NCBI GenBank assembly: GCA_041743085.1 | Contig: JBGTNL010000033.1 | Coordinates: forward strand, 124,001 to 188,000 | Direction of reading: 5' to 3' | From: JAFMPW01 sp041743085 | Lineage (GTDB): Bacteria; Bacteroidota; Bacteroidia; Flavobacteriales; Flavobacteriaceae | Length of the DNA: 64,000 bases | In this document: piece after piece, positions 51,488 through 59,465 of the stretch | Numbering within the stretch: position 1 is the stretch's first letter | Layout of the letters: each line of letters starts with the position of its first letter | Made by a program: the position numbers and the translations under genes | Notes under the pieces: generated by a model | The model's database searches: none | What the model was told of the DNA's origin: nothing | Seen by the model: only the letters and a program-made list of their open reading frames with translations

Positions 51488-52111
51488 ATGAGGTGTTTAA
51501 GAATACTTACTATTTTAATGGCCTTACTGACATATAACCTACAATTTGCTCAAGAAGGGACAGATGAGGAAGCGGATTTATCGTTAGATAAGGGAGCTAT
51601 TGACAATCAATTCGAATTTGTTTACAAAAAATCCGGAAATTACAATGCAGACGGCAAACGGTATGAAGTCGTCAGGACGTTAAATCTGGACAAATTGCGA
51701 CAGAACGTTCTGGACACCATAAATGCCGCCAATAAGAATGCGGCAGAACTCAGGTCAACAATAACGGGTCATGAGGCAACCATTAACTCCCTGAACAAAA
51801 AACTTGAGGATACCACTAACAGCCTTAGTGCGGTAACGGAGGAAAAGGACAGCATGTCCTTTCTGGGAATTCAGGTATCCAAAGCAACCTACAATGTGAT
51901 TCTTTGGACGATCATTGCCTCCCTCCTCGGACTGTTGTTGCTTTTTATTTACAGATTCAGAAGAAGTAATATCCTAACGCAAATAGCAAAATCCAATCTA
52001 TCCGAACTGGAAACAGAATACGAAGACCACAGGCGTAGAGCGCTGGAACGGGAACAACGGATAAGCAGGCAGCTCCAGGATGAGATTAACAAATACAAAA
52101 AATCGAAATAA
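51488..52111 (+). CDS. Coiled-coil membrane protein next to trmD
   Basis: 207 residues: a signal peptide (RILTILMALLTYNLQFAQ), an exported segment of about 110 residues with a coiled coil (TITGHEATINSLNKKLEDTT), one transmembrane helix (about 140-158) and a charged cytoplasmic coiled coil (SELETEYEDHRRRALEREQR). Homologues are sometimes labelled tRNA (guanine-N1)-methyltransferase, but no SAM-binding motif is present; the real trmD is at 52616. The function is unknown. A terminator follows at once. Confidence 0.8.
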   Translation: MRCLRILTILMALLTYNLQFAQEGTDEEADLSLDKGAIDNQFEFVYKKSGNYNADGKRYEVVRTLNLDKLRQNVLDTINAANKNAAELRSTITGHEATINSLNKKLEDTTNSLSAVTEEKDSMSFLGIQVSKATYNVILWTIIASLLGLLLLFIYRFRRSNILTQIAKSNLSELETEYEDHRRRALEREQRISRQLQDEINKYKKSK

Positions 52112-52114
52112 CGG

Positions 52115-52137
52115 AAGCTCCCTAAGGAGCTTTTTTT
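52115..52137 (+). terminator. Intrinsic terminator
   Basis: AAGCTCC-ctaa-GGAGCTT followed by a run of seven T in total, three bases past the stop of the coiled-coil gene and ten bases before the next start. Confidence 0.85.
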
Positions 52138-52146
52138 AGCTTTAAG

Positions 52147-52593
52147 ATGATCAAAATCAGGCAGGCTACCCCTGCGCATCTGGAGAAATTAGTGCCACTG
52201 TTCAACGAGTACCGCATTTTTTATGAGCAGAATTCCGATACAAAGAAGGCAAAATCATTTTTACAGGATCGGATGGATAATAACGAATCCGTTATTTTCC
52301 TGGCGTTTGAAGGGGAGATTGCTGTAGGATTTACCCAACTTTATCCTTCGTTCTCTTCAGTATCCCTCCAGCCTGTTTTCATTCTTAATGATCTTTACGT
52401 TAAGGTGAAGTTCCGAAAGAAAGGTATTGGTGAAGCTTTATTGAATTACGCCAAGAATTTTTGCAGGGAGAAGGGGTCCAAAGGGCTGGCACTGGAAACT
52501 GCAAAAGACAATCCGGCCCGGAATCTCTATGAGCGACTGGGATGGAAAAAAGATGTGCAGACTTTTCACTACTTTTGGAGGGTTCCTTTATAG
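52147..52593 (+). CDS. GNAT family N-acetyltransferase
   Basis: 148 residues of the GNAT fold: IRQATPAHLEKLVPLFNEYR at the start, the acetyl-CoA loop KVKFRKKGIGEALLNYAKNF (RxxGxG), LALETAKDNPARNLYERLGW at the end. Substrate unknown. It is followed 22 bases later by trmD, probably on the same transcript. Confidence 0.9.
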   Translation: MIKIRQATPAHLEKLVPLFNEYRIFYEQNSDTKKAKSFLQDRMDNNESVIFLAFEGEIAVGFTQLYPSFSSVSLQPVFILNDLYVKVKFRKKGIGEALLNYAKNFCREKGSKGLALETAKDNPARNLYERLGWKKDVQTFHYFWRVPL

Positions 52594-52615
52594 CTCACAC
52601 CCCTTCCAAATAATT

Positions 52616-53290
52616 ATGCGAATAGATATTATTACCGTTTTACCTGAATTGCTTCAAAGTCCGTTTAAGGCTTCTATTTTAGCCCGGGCCATAGCAAAGG
52701 GATTGGTGGAAGTTCATCTACATAATCTTCGCGATTATACCGATAAAAGTTATAATCAGGTAGATGACTACCAGTTTGGCGGAGGAGCGGGAATGGTACT
52801 GATGATTGAACCCATTGATAAGTGCATTTCCGGTTTAAAATCGAAGCGTGCGTACGATGAAATTATTTATTTAACACCAGATGGGAACAGATTAAATCAA
52901 AAAATGGCAAACACGCTTTCCTTAAAAAAAAACATGATCCTGCTCTGCGGGCACTATAAGGGCGTTGACCAACGTGTTAGAGAGACTTTAATAACAAAAG
53001 AAATATCTATTGGCGACTACGTATTATCAGGAGGAGAATTGGGAGCGGCCGTGCTCTGTGATGCCATAATCAGATTACTCCCCGGTGTTCTGAACGATGA
53101 GACCTCTGCACTGACCGATACCTTTCAGGATAACCTTCTGGCACCACCTGTATATACCAGACCCAGGGAGTACAAGGGACTAAAGGTGCCTGATATCTTA
53201 TTAGGGGGAAATTTTCCTGAAATTGAAAAATGGCGGGAAGAACAGGCTTTGGAACGCACGGAGAAACTAAGGCCGGATCTTTTGGAATAA
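52616..53290 (+). CDS. trmD: tRNA (guanine37-N1)-methyltransferase
   Basis: Methylates G37 of tRNAs to prevent frameshifting. The 224 residues have the SPOUT-family knot: RIDIITVLPELL, DYQFGGGAGMVLMIEPI, LLCGHYKGVDQRVRE and ISIGDYVLSGGELGAAVL. I chose the ATG at 52616 since homologues begin here; the in-frame 52529 lies inside the GNAT gene. rplS follows, as in the common trmD-rplS order. Confidence 0.95.
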   Translation: MRIDIITVLPELLQSPFKASILARAIAKGLVEVHLHNLRDYTDKSYNQVDDYQFGGGAGMVLMIEPIDKCISGLKSKRAYDEIIYLTPDGNRLNQKMANTLSLKKNMILLCGHYKGVDQRVRETLITKEISIGDYVLSGGELGAAVLCDAIIRLLPGVLNDETSALTDTFQDNLLAPPVYTRPREYKGLKVPDILLGGNFPEIEKWREEQALERTEKLRPDLLE

Positions 53291-53327
53291 ACTGGCTGCA
53301 GGTATCTCAGAAAAAACGCAGCAAACT

Positions 53328-53358
53328 CTTGTCAATTCTAAATAAACGATTAATTTTG
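53328..53358 (+). promoter_or_regulatory. Promoter of rplS
   Basis: CTTG (53328-53331), 19 bases, then TAATTTTG (53351-53358): a full minus-10 match with a one-base variant minus-33. It lies about 70 bases upstream of the L19 start. Confidence 0.55.
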
Positions 53359-53426
53359 CAGTCGGTTAAAATCAACCTCTGACGAGATACGTGAATGTTG
53401 TTTTAATAAATTATAAATGCAATAAA

Positions 53427-53777
53427 ATGGATTCTTTAGTAAAATTTGTTGAAAACGAATTTGTTCCTAAAAAAGAATTTCCCGATTTCTCATCCGGTGA
53501 TACAATTACCGTGTATTACGAGATCAAGGAAGGTGAAAAAACCCGTACGCAGTTCTTTAAAGGTGTTGTTATCCAACGAAGAGGCACCGGTGCGACGGAA
53601 ACTTTTACCATCCGAAAAATGTCAGGTACAATTGGTGTTGAGCGGATCTTTCCAATCAATATGCCGGCACTTCAAAAAATCGAGATCAATAAGAAAGGAA
53701 AAGTACGCAGGGCCCGTATCTTCTATTTCCGCGGGCTTACGGGTAAAAAAGCCAGAATTAAGGAAGTACGTTCCTAA
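53427..53777 (+). CDS. rplS: 50S ribosomal protein L19
   Basis: A 116-residue large-subunit protein. FSSGDTITVYYEIKEGEKTR, FKGVVIQRRGTGATETFTIR and VERIFPINMPALQKIEI are standard L19. The ATG at 53427 (MDSLVKFVEN) is the conserved start; an upstream in-frame ATG at 53391 adds 12 unrelated residues. Confidence 0.97.
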   Translation: MDSLVKFVENEFVPKKEFPDFSSGDTITVYYEIKEGEKTRTQFFKGVVIQRRGTGATETFTIRKMSGTIGVERIFPINMPALQKIEINKKGKVRRARIFYFRGLTGKKARIKEVRS

Positions 53778-53796
53778 CTCGCTGAGCACAAATACG

Positions 53797-53830
53797 AAAA
53801 AAGCCTTGAAGTAGTCTTTAGGGCTTTTTT
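53797..53830. terminator. Bidirectional terminator between rplS and rocD
   Basis: Arms AAAAAAGCC and GGCTTTTTT with an imperfectly paired centre. The A and T runs on both sides allow termination of rplS on the plus strand and of rocD on the minus strand. Confidence 0.7.
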
Positions 53831-53861
53831 ATTTTCATTGCATCGTTTTAATGAAAGTTCG

Positions 53862-55106
53862 TTATTTTTCATAGGTGTTAAGAGTAGTTGTTATGATTGA
53901 AACGCAATCGAGCAACTGTTCCCTGTTCATAACCAACGGCGGTGCAAACCGGATGATATTTCCATGGGTAGGTTTGGCCAACAACCCATTGCCTTTTAAT
54001 GACATACAGATATCCCAGGCAGTAGAACTATCTTCCGTGTCATTGATAACAATGGCGTTTAAAAGACCTTTGCCCCTCACCTTAGTTACAATATTGGAAT
54101 TGGAAATGTACTTGGTTAGTTCTTCCCTGAAAAGTAATCCCAGCTCATAGGCATTCTGTGCAAGGCCCTCTTCCCTTATCACTTCCAAAGCGGCAATACC
54201 CACTGCTGCAGCGATCGGATTTCCCCCAAAGGTGCTACCGTGGTTTCCCGGGCGTATAACGTCCATGATAGTATCATCGGCCAAAACCGCAGAGACCGGA
54301 TAAGCTCCTCCTGAAAGAGCCTTTCCCAGAATTAGGATATCTGGCCTTACATTTTCATATTCACAGGCTAACATTCTTCCTGTCCTTGCCACCCCTGTTT
54401 GTACTTCATCCGCCATAAAGAGCACATTATTCCTTTCACACAGGGTTTTCGCAGCTTTCAGATAACCGTCAGAAGGGACATACACTCCGGCTTCTCCCTG
54501 AATAGGTTCCACTAAAAACCCTGCAATATTCCCATTATTTGTCAAAGCCTCTTCCAATGCAGCGAGGTTATCGTACTCAATTTTGATGAACCCTTCCGTA
54601 TACGGTCCAAAATGTTTTCGCGCGTCAGGATCGTTCGAGAATGAAATTATGGTGGTAGTACGTCCGTGGAAATTATTCTTACAAACTAAAATCTTGGCCT
54701 CATTTTCTGAAATCCCTTTTTTCTCATAGGCCCACTTTCTGCAGATTTTGAGCGCTGTTTCCACTGCTTCGGCGCCAGTGTTCATGGGCAATAACTTATC
54801 ATACTGAAATAACTCGGCGGCATACTTCTCAAACTTCCCCAGCATATCGTTGTAGAATGCTCTTGAAGTTAAGGTTAGCATCTGCGCCTGACGCATTAGC
54901 GCCCCAACTATCTTGGGATGGCAGTGTCCCTGATTAACCGCCGAATAGGCCGATAAGAAATCGTAATATTTTTTGCCTTCCACGTCCCACACATATACTC
55001 CTTCCCCTCTGTTTAAAACTACGGGTAGCGGGTGATAATTGTGTGCTCCGTACTTATCTTCCAAGGCAATTGCATCTTCTGACGCTGTTCTTTCCAATAC
55101 TGACAT
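53862..55106 (-). CDS. rocD: Ornithine aminotransferase
   Basis: Converts ornithine and 2-oxoglutarate to glutamate semialdehyde and glutamate. 414 residues of PLP fold type I class III: VWDVEGKKYYDFLSAYSAVNQGH, MNTGAEAVETALK, FHGRTTTIISFS, VEPIQGEAGV, and the PLP Lys in LGKALSGGAYPVSAVLADD. Length and motifs favour ornithine over acetylornithine aminotransferase. Confidence 0.92.
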   Translation of the reverse strand: MSVLERTASEDAIALEDKYGAHNYHPLPVVLNRGEGVYVWDVEGKKYYDFLSAYSAVNQGHCHPKIVGALMRQAQMLTLTSRAFYNDMLGKFEKYAAELFQYDKLLPMNTGAEAVETALKICRKWAYEKKGISENEAKILVCKNNFHGRTTTIISFSNDPDARKHFGPYTEGFIKIEYDNLAALEEALTNNGNIAGFLVEPIQGEAGVYVPSDGYLKAAKTLCERNNVLFMADEVQTGVARTGRMLACEYENVRPDILILGKALSGGAYPVSAVLADDTIMDVIRPGNHGSTFGGNPIAAAVGIAALEVIREEGLAQNAYELGLLFREELTKYISNSNIVTKVRGKGLLNAIVINDTEDSSTAWDICMSLKGNGLLAKPTHGNIIRFAPPLVMNREQLLDCVSIITTTLNTYEK

Positions 55107-55230
55107 GATTTTCTATGCGTTAAATACGACTTTAGCAATTCCTTCTTTGGGAGAGAAATCATCCTATGCGGTAGGGTAAAATTACGAATAATCCACTAAT
55201 TGATAAAATTTTAAGGAATTCTGCAATCTT

Positions 55231-55617
55231 TTATTTATCGGCCCTGGACATAAGGGTTGCAATCTGTAATTCTAATCGCTTTAATTCCCTTAAAATATCA
55301 TTTTTATTCATTTGCATCCAAACATAGAGCTTCAGCATGCCCATCGCCATCATACTAAGAAACGCAGCGGAAGACCACATAATTAGTTCCTTGGTTTCAT
55401 CTGTGTTAAAGAATTGCACCAGACAGTAAATAAACGCTCCAAAAATGACGAGGTGAGCTATATTCATAATTACGGCCAGCCATCCCAGCTTCCCTCGGTA
55501 TACCTCACCGATTTTTCCCAGGAGGTTCTGTTCCTCCAATTCATCATAAAACTTAGCTTCTTCCTTGCTCAATGTTGCCCTGATCAGATCATCAATGTTT
55601 TCGTTTGTATTTTTCAT
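55231..55617 (-). CDS. DUF6768 membrane protein, partner of the ECF sigma factor
   Basis: 128 residues. A charged N-terminal region (DDLIRATLSKEEAKFYDELEEQN) is followed by two transmembrane helices (about 45-67 and 77-97) and a cytoplasmic coiled-coil tail (DILRELKRLELQIATLMSR). It matches DUF6768 as I recall it. The gene starts four bases after the ECF sigma gene, so it is a candidate regulator (anti-sigma-like), though no zinc-binding anti-sigma motif is seen. Confidence 0.75.
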   Translation of the reverse strand: MKNTNENIDDLIRATLSKEEAKFYDELEEQNLLGKIGEVYRGKLGWLAVIMNIAHLVIFGAFIYCLVQFFNTDETKELIMWSSAAFLSMMAMGMLKLYVWMQMNKNDILRELKRLELQIATLMSRADK

Positions 55618-55621
55618 GATT

Positions 55622-56158
55622 TTATTTTTTTATGATTGTTTTTAATTTTTCACGGGCATGATATAATCTTGATTTTACCGTACCCGGGGGAATTCCCAAA
55701 ATCGTACTTATTTCTTTAAGGGAGTAGTCCTCCATATAAAACAGATGTAGCACCTGCTGCTGATCACGGGGTAGTGTCCGCACCCCTGTCCTAAGTTTGT
55801 CAAGATCGGATTCATTATAGTAGGTATTGGTGTCCTGATCGTTAGTTCTACCGAATTCTACCAGGCCGTCTCGCTCTTTGATGTTCTTGTTTACATAATC
55901 CAGGGATTTTCTTGTTACAATTCGCAACGCCCAACTTCCAAATCGGTTAGGGTCTCTTAGACCAGTCACTTTCTTCATAATAATACCCCAACAATCCTGC
56001 ACTATATCTTTGGCAGCATCCAGGTCATGGGTATACCAATAAGCGTGCCTGCACAGTTTTGGATGATGCTTTCCAACCAATAGGCTAAGCGCTTTATTGC
56101 TTCCCGATTGGTATTGCAAAACCAGTAAGCCATCAACTATTTTATCCGTGTTTCCCAT
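55622..56158 (-). CDS. ECF-type RNA polymerase sigma factor
   Basis: 178 residues: sigma-2 (DLDAAKDIVQDCWGIIMKKV) binds the minus-10 region, and sigma-4 (LPRDQQQVLHLFYMEDYSLKEISTILGIPPGTVKSRLYHARE) is the helix-turn-helix for minus-35 binding. The LGIPPGTVKSRLYHARE end is diagnostic for group IV sigma factors. The DUF6768 gene follows in the same operon. Target promoters are unknown. It is divergent from rlmD. Confidence 0.93.
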   Translation of the reverse strand: MGNTDKIVDGLLVLQYQSGSNKALSLLVGKHHPKLCRHAYWYTHDLDAAKDIVQDCWGIIMKKVTGLRDPNRFGSWALRIVTRKSLDYVNKNIKERDGLVEFGRTNDQDTNTYYNESDLDKLRTGVRTLPRDQQQVLHLFYMEDYSLKEISTILGIPPGTVKSRLYHAREKLKTIIKK

Positions 56159-56265
56159 TATAATTACTACAAGCTAGACAGATAAAAGTTCAAAAGGTTC
56201 AAAATTTTAATCTTTTTTTAGTACGATTCCTTTTAAAGATAGGATTATAGATTCGCCTTAAACAG

Positions 56266-56273
56266 TACATTTG
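56266..56273 (+). promoter_or_regulatory. Minus-10 box abutting rlmD
   Basis: TACATTTG matches TAnnTTTG and ends only four bases before the rlmD ATG. It implies a leaderless or very short-leader transcript if used. Confidence 0.4.
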
Positions 56274-56277
56274 CCCT

Positions 56278-57690
56278 ATGCGCACAAAAAGAGAGCATAA
56301 AGTGTTTGAGGCTGTAGAGGTTATCGATGCGGGAGCAAAGGGGAAATCGGTGGCTAAGGCACCGGACGGTCGGGTGATATTTCTTTCGAATGCCGTTCCA
56401 GGTGATGTTGTGGACATTATCACTACCAAAAAGCGCAAGTCATACTTGGAAGGTGTCGCTACGAATTTTCACTCTTTTTCCGACAAACGCGTCGAACCTG
56501 AATGTAAACATTTTGGTGTGTGTGGAGGCTGTAAATGGCAATATATGGGCTACGAGCATCAATTGTTGTACAAGCAAAAGGAAGTAATAAATAACCTCCG
56601 GCGTATTGGACACTTAGAGTTACCGAACATCTCTCCTATTCTTGCCTGTGAAAAAGAATATTTCTACAGAAATAAAATGGAGTTCTCTTTTTCCGATAAT
56701 AAATGGCTCACCAGGGAAGAAATGAAAACAGGTGTAGAAATTGCCGACAAAAATGCCCTTGGATTTCACATTCCCGGAATGTGGGACAAAATACTGGATA
56801 TTGAGAAATGCCATCTGCAAAAAGATCCTTCCAATGCTATCAGAGTAGAAATTAAATCTTTCGCTACCAAAAACGATTTATCATTCTTCAATACCAAAAA
56901 TCAGGAAGGATTGCTTCGGACATTGATGATCCGCACCACCACAACCGGAAATCTTATGGTGCTTATACAATTTCGGGAGGACGACAAGGATAAACGGCAA
57001 TTGCTGCTTGAACATCTTAACAGGACATTTCCCGAAATCACCTCCTTGCTCTACGTCATCAACAGGAAGCAGAATGACACTATTTATGATCAGGAAGTGA
57101 TGTGTTATTCCGGAAAAGATCACATTTATGAGGAAATGGAGGGCTTACGGTTTAAAATCACGGCGAAATCATTCTATCAGACCAACTCCGAACAGGCCTA
57201 TGAGCTCTATAAAATCGTCAGGGAATATGCTGCCCTTACAGGTACTGAATTGGTTTATGATCTGTATACCGGCACCGGAACCATAGCACAATTCTTGGCA
57301 AAGAAAGCGCAAAAAGTTGTGGGGTTAGAAGCCATACCTGAAGCTGTTGAGGCAGCGAAGAGCAATGCGAAAATGAATAAAATTTACAATACGGATTTCT
57401 TTGCAGGAGATATAAAAAATCTATTTTCACCGGATTTTATTATTGACAATGGCCTTCCGGATATCATTATCACCGATCCTCCAAGAGAAGGCATGCATAA
57501 GGAAGTAGTTGCGCAAATTCTAAACATGGCCCCGCCAAAAGTCATTTACGTTAGTTGCAACAGTGCTACGCAAGCGCGCGATATCGAAATGATGAAGCAC
57601 AAATATATTGTAAAAAAGATCCAACCGGTAGATATGTTCCCGCAGACACATCACGTTGAAAATGTCGTACTTTTGGAACATCAAATTTGA
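56278..57690 (+). CDS. rlmD: 23S rRNA (uracil1939-C5)-methyltransferase RlmD
   Basis: 470 residues: a TRAM RNA-binding domain (about 10-70: DAGAKGKSVAKAPDGRVIF), a four-Cys iron-sulphur site (CKHFGVCGGCKWQ and the Cys in DIEKCHL), and the Rossmann methyltransferase with DLYTGTGTIAQFLA, TDPPREGMH and the catalytic Cys in YVSCNSATQARD. Length fits the RlmD/RumA family. The DUF6452 gene starts in its last codons or just after. Confidence 0.93.
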   Translation: MRTKREHKVFEAVEVIDAGAKGKSVAKAPDGRVIFLSNAVPGDVVDIITTKKRKSYLEGVATNFHSFSDKRVEPECKHFGVCGGCKWQYMGYEHQLLYKQKEVINNLRRIGHLELPNISPILACEKEYFYRNKMEFSFSDNKWLTREEMKTGVEIADKNALGFHIPGMWDKILDIEKCHLQKDPSNAIRVEIKSFATKNDLSFFNTKNQEGLLRTLMIRTTTTGNLMVLIQFREDDKDKRQLLLEHLNRTFPEITSLLYVINRKQNDTIYDQEVMCYSGKDHIYEEMEGLRFKITAKSFYQTNSEQAYELYKIVREYAALTGTELVYDLYTGTGTIAQFLAKKAQKVVGLEAIPEAVEAAKSNAKMNKIYNTDFFAGDIKNLFSPDFIIDNGLPDIIITDPPREGMHKEVVAQILNMAPPKVIYVSCNSATQARDIEMMKHKYIVKKIQPVDMFPQTHHVENVVLLEHQI

Positions 57691-57707
57691 TAAGAAAAGT
57701 ATTGTTT

Positions 57708-58238
57708 ATGGTATTAATACCACATAAAGTTCCCCTGAAAAAAATTTACCGGACACTTTTGATTTTTTTAGCTGCGCTATTTTATTTTGCTTGTGAAAAA
57801 GATGATATATGTGTGGACGGGGATACACCACTCCTCATCATCAGGTTCTATGATTCGGAAAACACAACTGAATTCAAATCGGTTCCCAATTTGAGGGTAG
57901 TTGGGATAGGCCAGAATAACCCTGTAAATACTTTTATGGATCGTACGTCAACCGATTCCATTGGTATCCCACTTCGGATTAACGAAACTGATACCGGCTT
58001 TATGATGATCGTAAATTCAGCGGATGAAGATGACACCGAAACAGGCAACATTGATACACTCACCTTCAGTTACAATACACAGGAAGTATTTGTATCAAGG
58101 GCTTGCGGTTTTATTGCCAACTATGATTCCCTCACGCCCAACCTGGACCAAGGTTCTGAAAACTGGATTCAGAATATAGAGCTCGTTTCGTCTCTGGTTC
58201 AAAAGCAAGATAGCGCGCATGTTAAAATATTTCATTAG
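57708..58238 (+). CDS. DUF6452 family lipoprotein
   Basis: About 176 residues. The signal LLIFLAALFYFAC has a lipobox (F-A-C), followed by EKDDICVDGDTPLLIIRFYD, the start typical of DUF6452. It is predicted to sit on the inner or outer membrane facing the periplasm. Function unknown. A TTG at 57687 overlapping the rlmD stop is an alternative start. The gene overlaps the DUF6048 gene by 20 bases, so they work as a pair. Confidence 0.8.
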   Translation: MVLIPHKVPLKKIYRTLLIFLAALFYFACEKDDICVDGDTPLLIIRFYDSENTTEFKSVPNLRVVGIGQNNPVNTFMDRTSTDSIGIPLRINETDTGFMMIVNSADEDDTETGNIDTLTFSYNTQEVFVSRACGFIANYDSLTPNLDQGSENWIQNIELVSSLVQKQDSAHVKIFH

Positions 58239-59004
58239 TATCTGTTTTAGTTTCTCGCTTGTACTGGGTTACGCGCAAAACAGCGCAGAAGATCCCCGGT
58301 CACAAGATTCCGTGGAATATAAGCAGCCTTATGGCATTCGGGCGGGGATAGACCTAAGCAGGCCCGTTCTGTCTTTCTTTAATGATGACTATACAGGGTT
58401 GGAATTTGTGGGCGATTACAGGCTTACACAAAATTTATACCTGGCCGCGGAATTGGGTAATGAAAAAAAAAACAGGCAGGAGGAACTGGGCAATGTAAAT
58501 AACGGCAACACTGCGAAACTCTATAACTTTATTACCTCGGGCAGCTATCTTAAATTAGGGATAGACTACAATACCTACGAAAATTGGTATGGAATGCATA
58601 ATTCTATATTCATAGGCGGGCGCTATGCGGTAAGTAGTTTTAGCCAGACACTGAACAACTATTCCATCTATGACAGCAACAGGTATTGGAATGGGGATAC
58701 ATTTCTTCAAGGCGGAACGGCACCTGAAGAGTTCAGTGGATTGAATTCGACGTGGCTCGAATTTATTTTCGGAGCAAAAGCGGAATTATTTGCCAACATT
58801 TACCTGGGTGCCAGTGTTCGGCTTGGATTTTTGATCAGTAATAAGGAATCGGACAAATTTCCAAACTTGTGGATTCCAGGTTTCAATAAAGTAACCGATG
58901 GCAGTAAATTTGGGGTGGGTTATAACTATTCTATTTCCTATTTTTTGCCCCTATACAAGAAAGCAAAAAAGGCGAGGAATGCGGCAATTGGAACCGAACA
59001 GTGA
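58219..59004 (+). CDS. DUF6048 family outer-membrane beta-barrel-like protein
   Basis: 261 residues with a cleavable signal peptide (FISICFSFSLVLGYAQ). Alternating hydrophobic stretches (RAGIDLSRPVLSF, YLAAELGNEKKN, SGSYLKLGIDYN, NSIFIGGRYAVSSF, NIYLGASVRLGFLIS) end in an aromatic GVGYNYSISYFLPL, consistent with an outer-membrane beta-barrel. I match it to DUF6048, which is linked to DUF6452 in this order. Function unknown. Confidence 0.8.
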   Translation: MLKYFISICFSFSLVLGYAQNSAEDPRSQDSVEYKQPYGIRAGIDLSRPVLSFFNDDYTGLEFVGDYRLTQNLYLAAELGNEKKNRQEELGNVNNGNTAKLYNFITSGSYLKLGIDYNTYENWYGMHNSIFIGGRYAVSSFSQTLNNYSIYDSNRYWNGDTFLQGGTAPEEFSGLNSTWLEFIFGAKAELFANIYLGASVRLGFLISNKESDKFPNLWIPGFNKVTDGSKFGVGYNYSISYFLPLYKKAKKARNAAIGTEQ

Positions 59005-59465
59005 TTATGAAATTTGGTCTGATCATACAGAACCATACGTACTTAGAACCTTTTTCCGCTTACCCGAAGATCGCAGCGGTATTCCGTCTACATATTCCAT
59101 TTCTAGTGTGGTGATTGCTAAGTTGGCTTACTAAATTTTTGCTGATAATTTTTCTTTGTGCAAGGCAAACCAGCGTTGCATTTTTGCCTAAAATTTCGAT
59201 GAACTCGTTTATCAATTCCTTTTCGTCCCTAAAATCCGAGGTTGTGGATAGTCCAAACTTATACCCCTCAGCCCCTGATCGTCTAGATTTAAATTGGCGC
59301 ACCCCGCTTTATTTTCTAAGCTTGTTTGGAAAAATAATGGAAGAAAGCAGTTCACCTGTAGTATTGTAAACAACATCCATTTTAGCGAACAGGTTGAAAA
59401 CTAAAATATTATGATCCTTGTGCTGTGCGTGGTATACCTGTTAATCTGGAATATTCTTTTAACTG
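59005..59465. other. Intergenic region with a partial MITE copy
   Basis: About 460 bases without a recognisable gene. The segment 59101-59169 is a second copy of the right end of the element at 37104-37272. The open frames here (for example minus 59060-59302) have no family resemblance that I can see. The rest is AT-rich and plain. Confidence 0.5.
59101..59169. repeat. Partial second copy of the 37.1-kb element
   Basis: Starts TTCTAGTGTGGTGATTGCTA and runs to CAAGGCAAA. It agrees with the complement of 37204-37272 at 63 of 69 positions by eye, and diverges abruptly at 59170. The matching second terminal repeat is not found in the next 300 bases. Confidence 0.7.

Noticed and set aside
59060..59302. 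Minus-strand 80-codon frame that looked like a four-helix bundle protein remnant
   Set aside because: The similarity rested on a few residues, and part of the frame lies in the repeat copy at 59101-59169.
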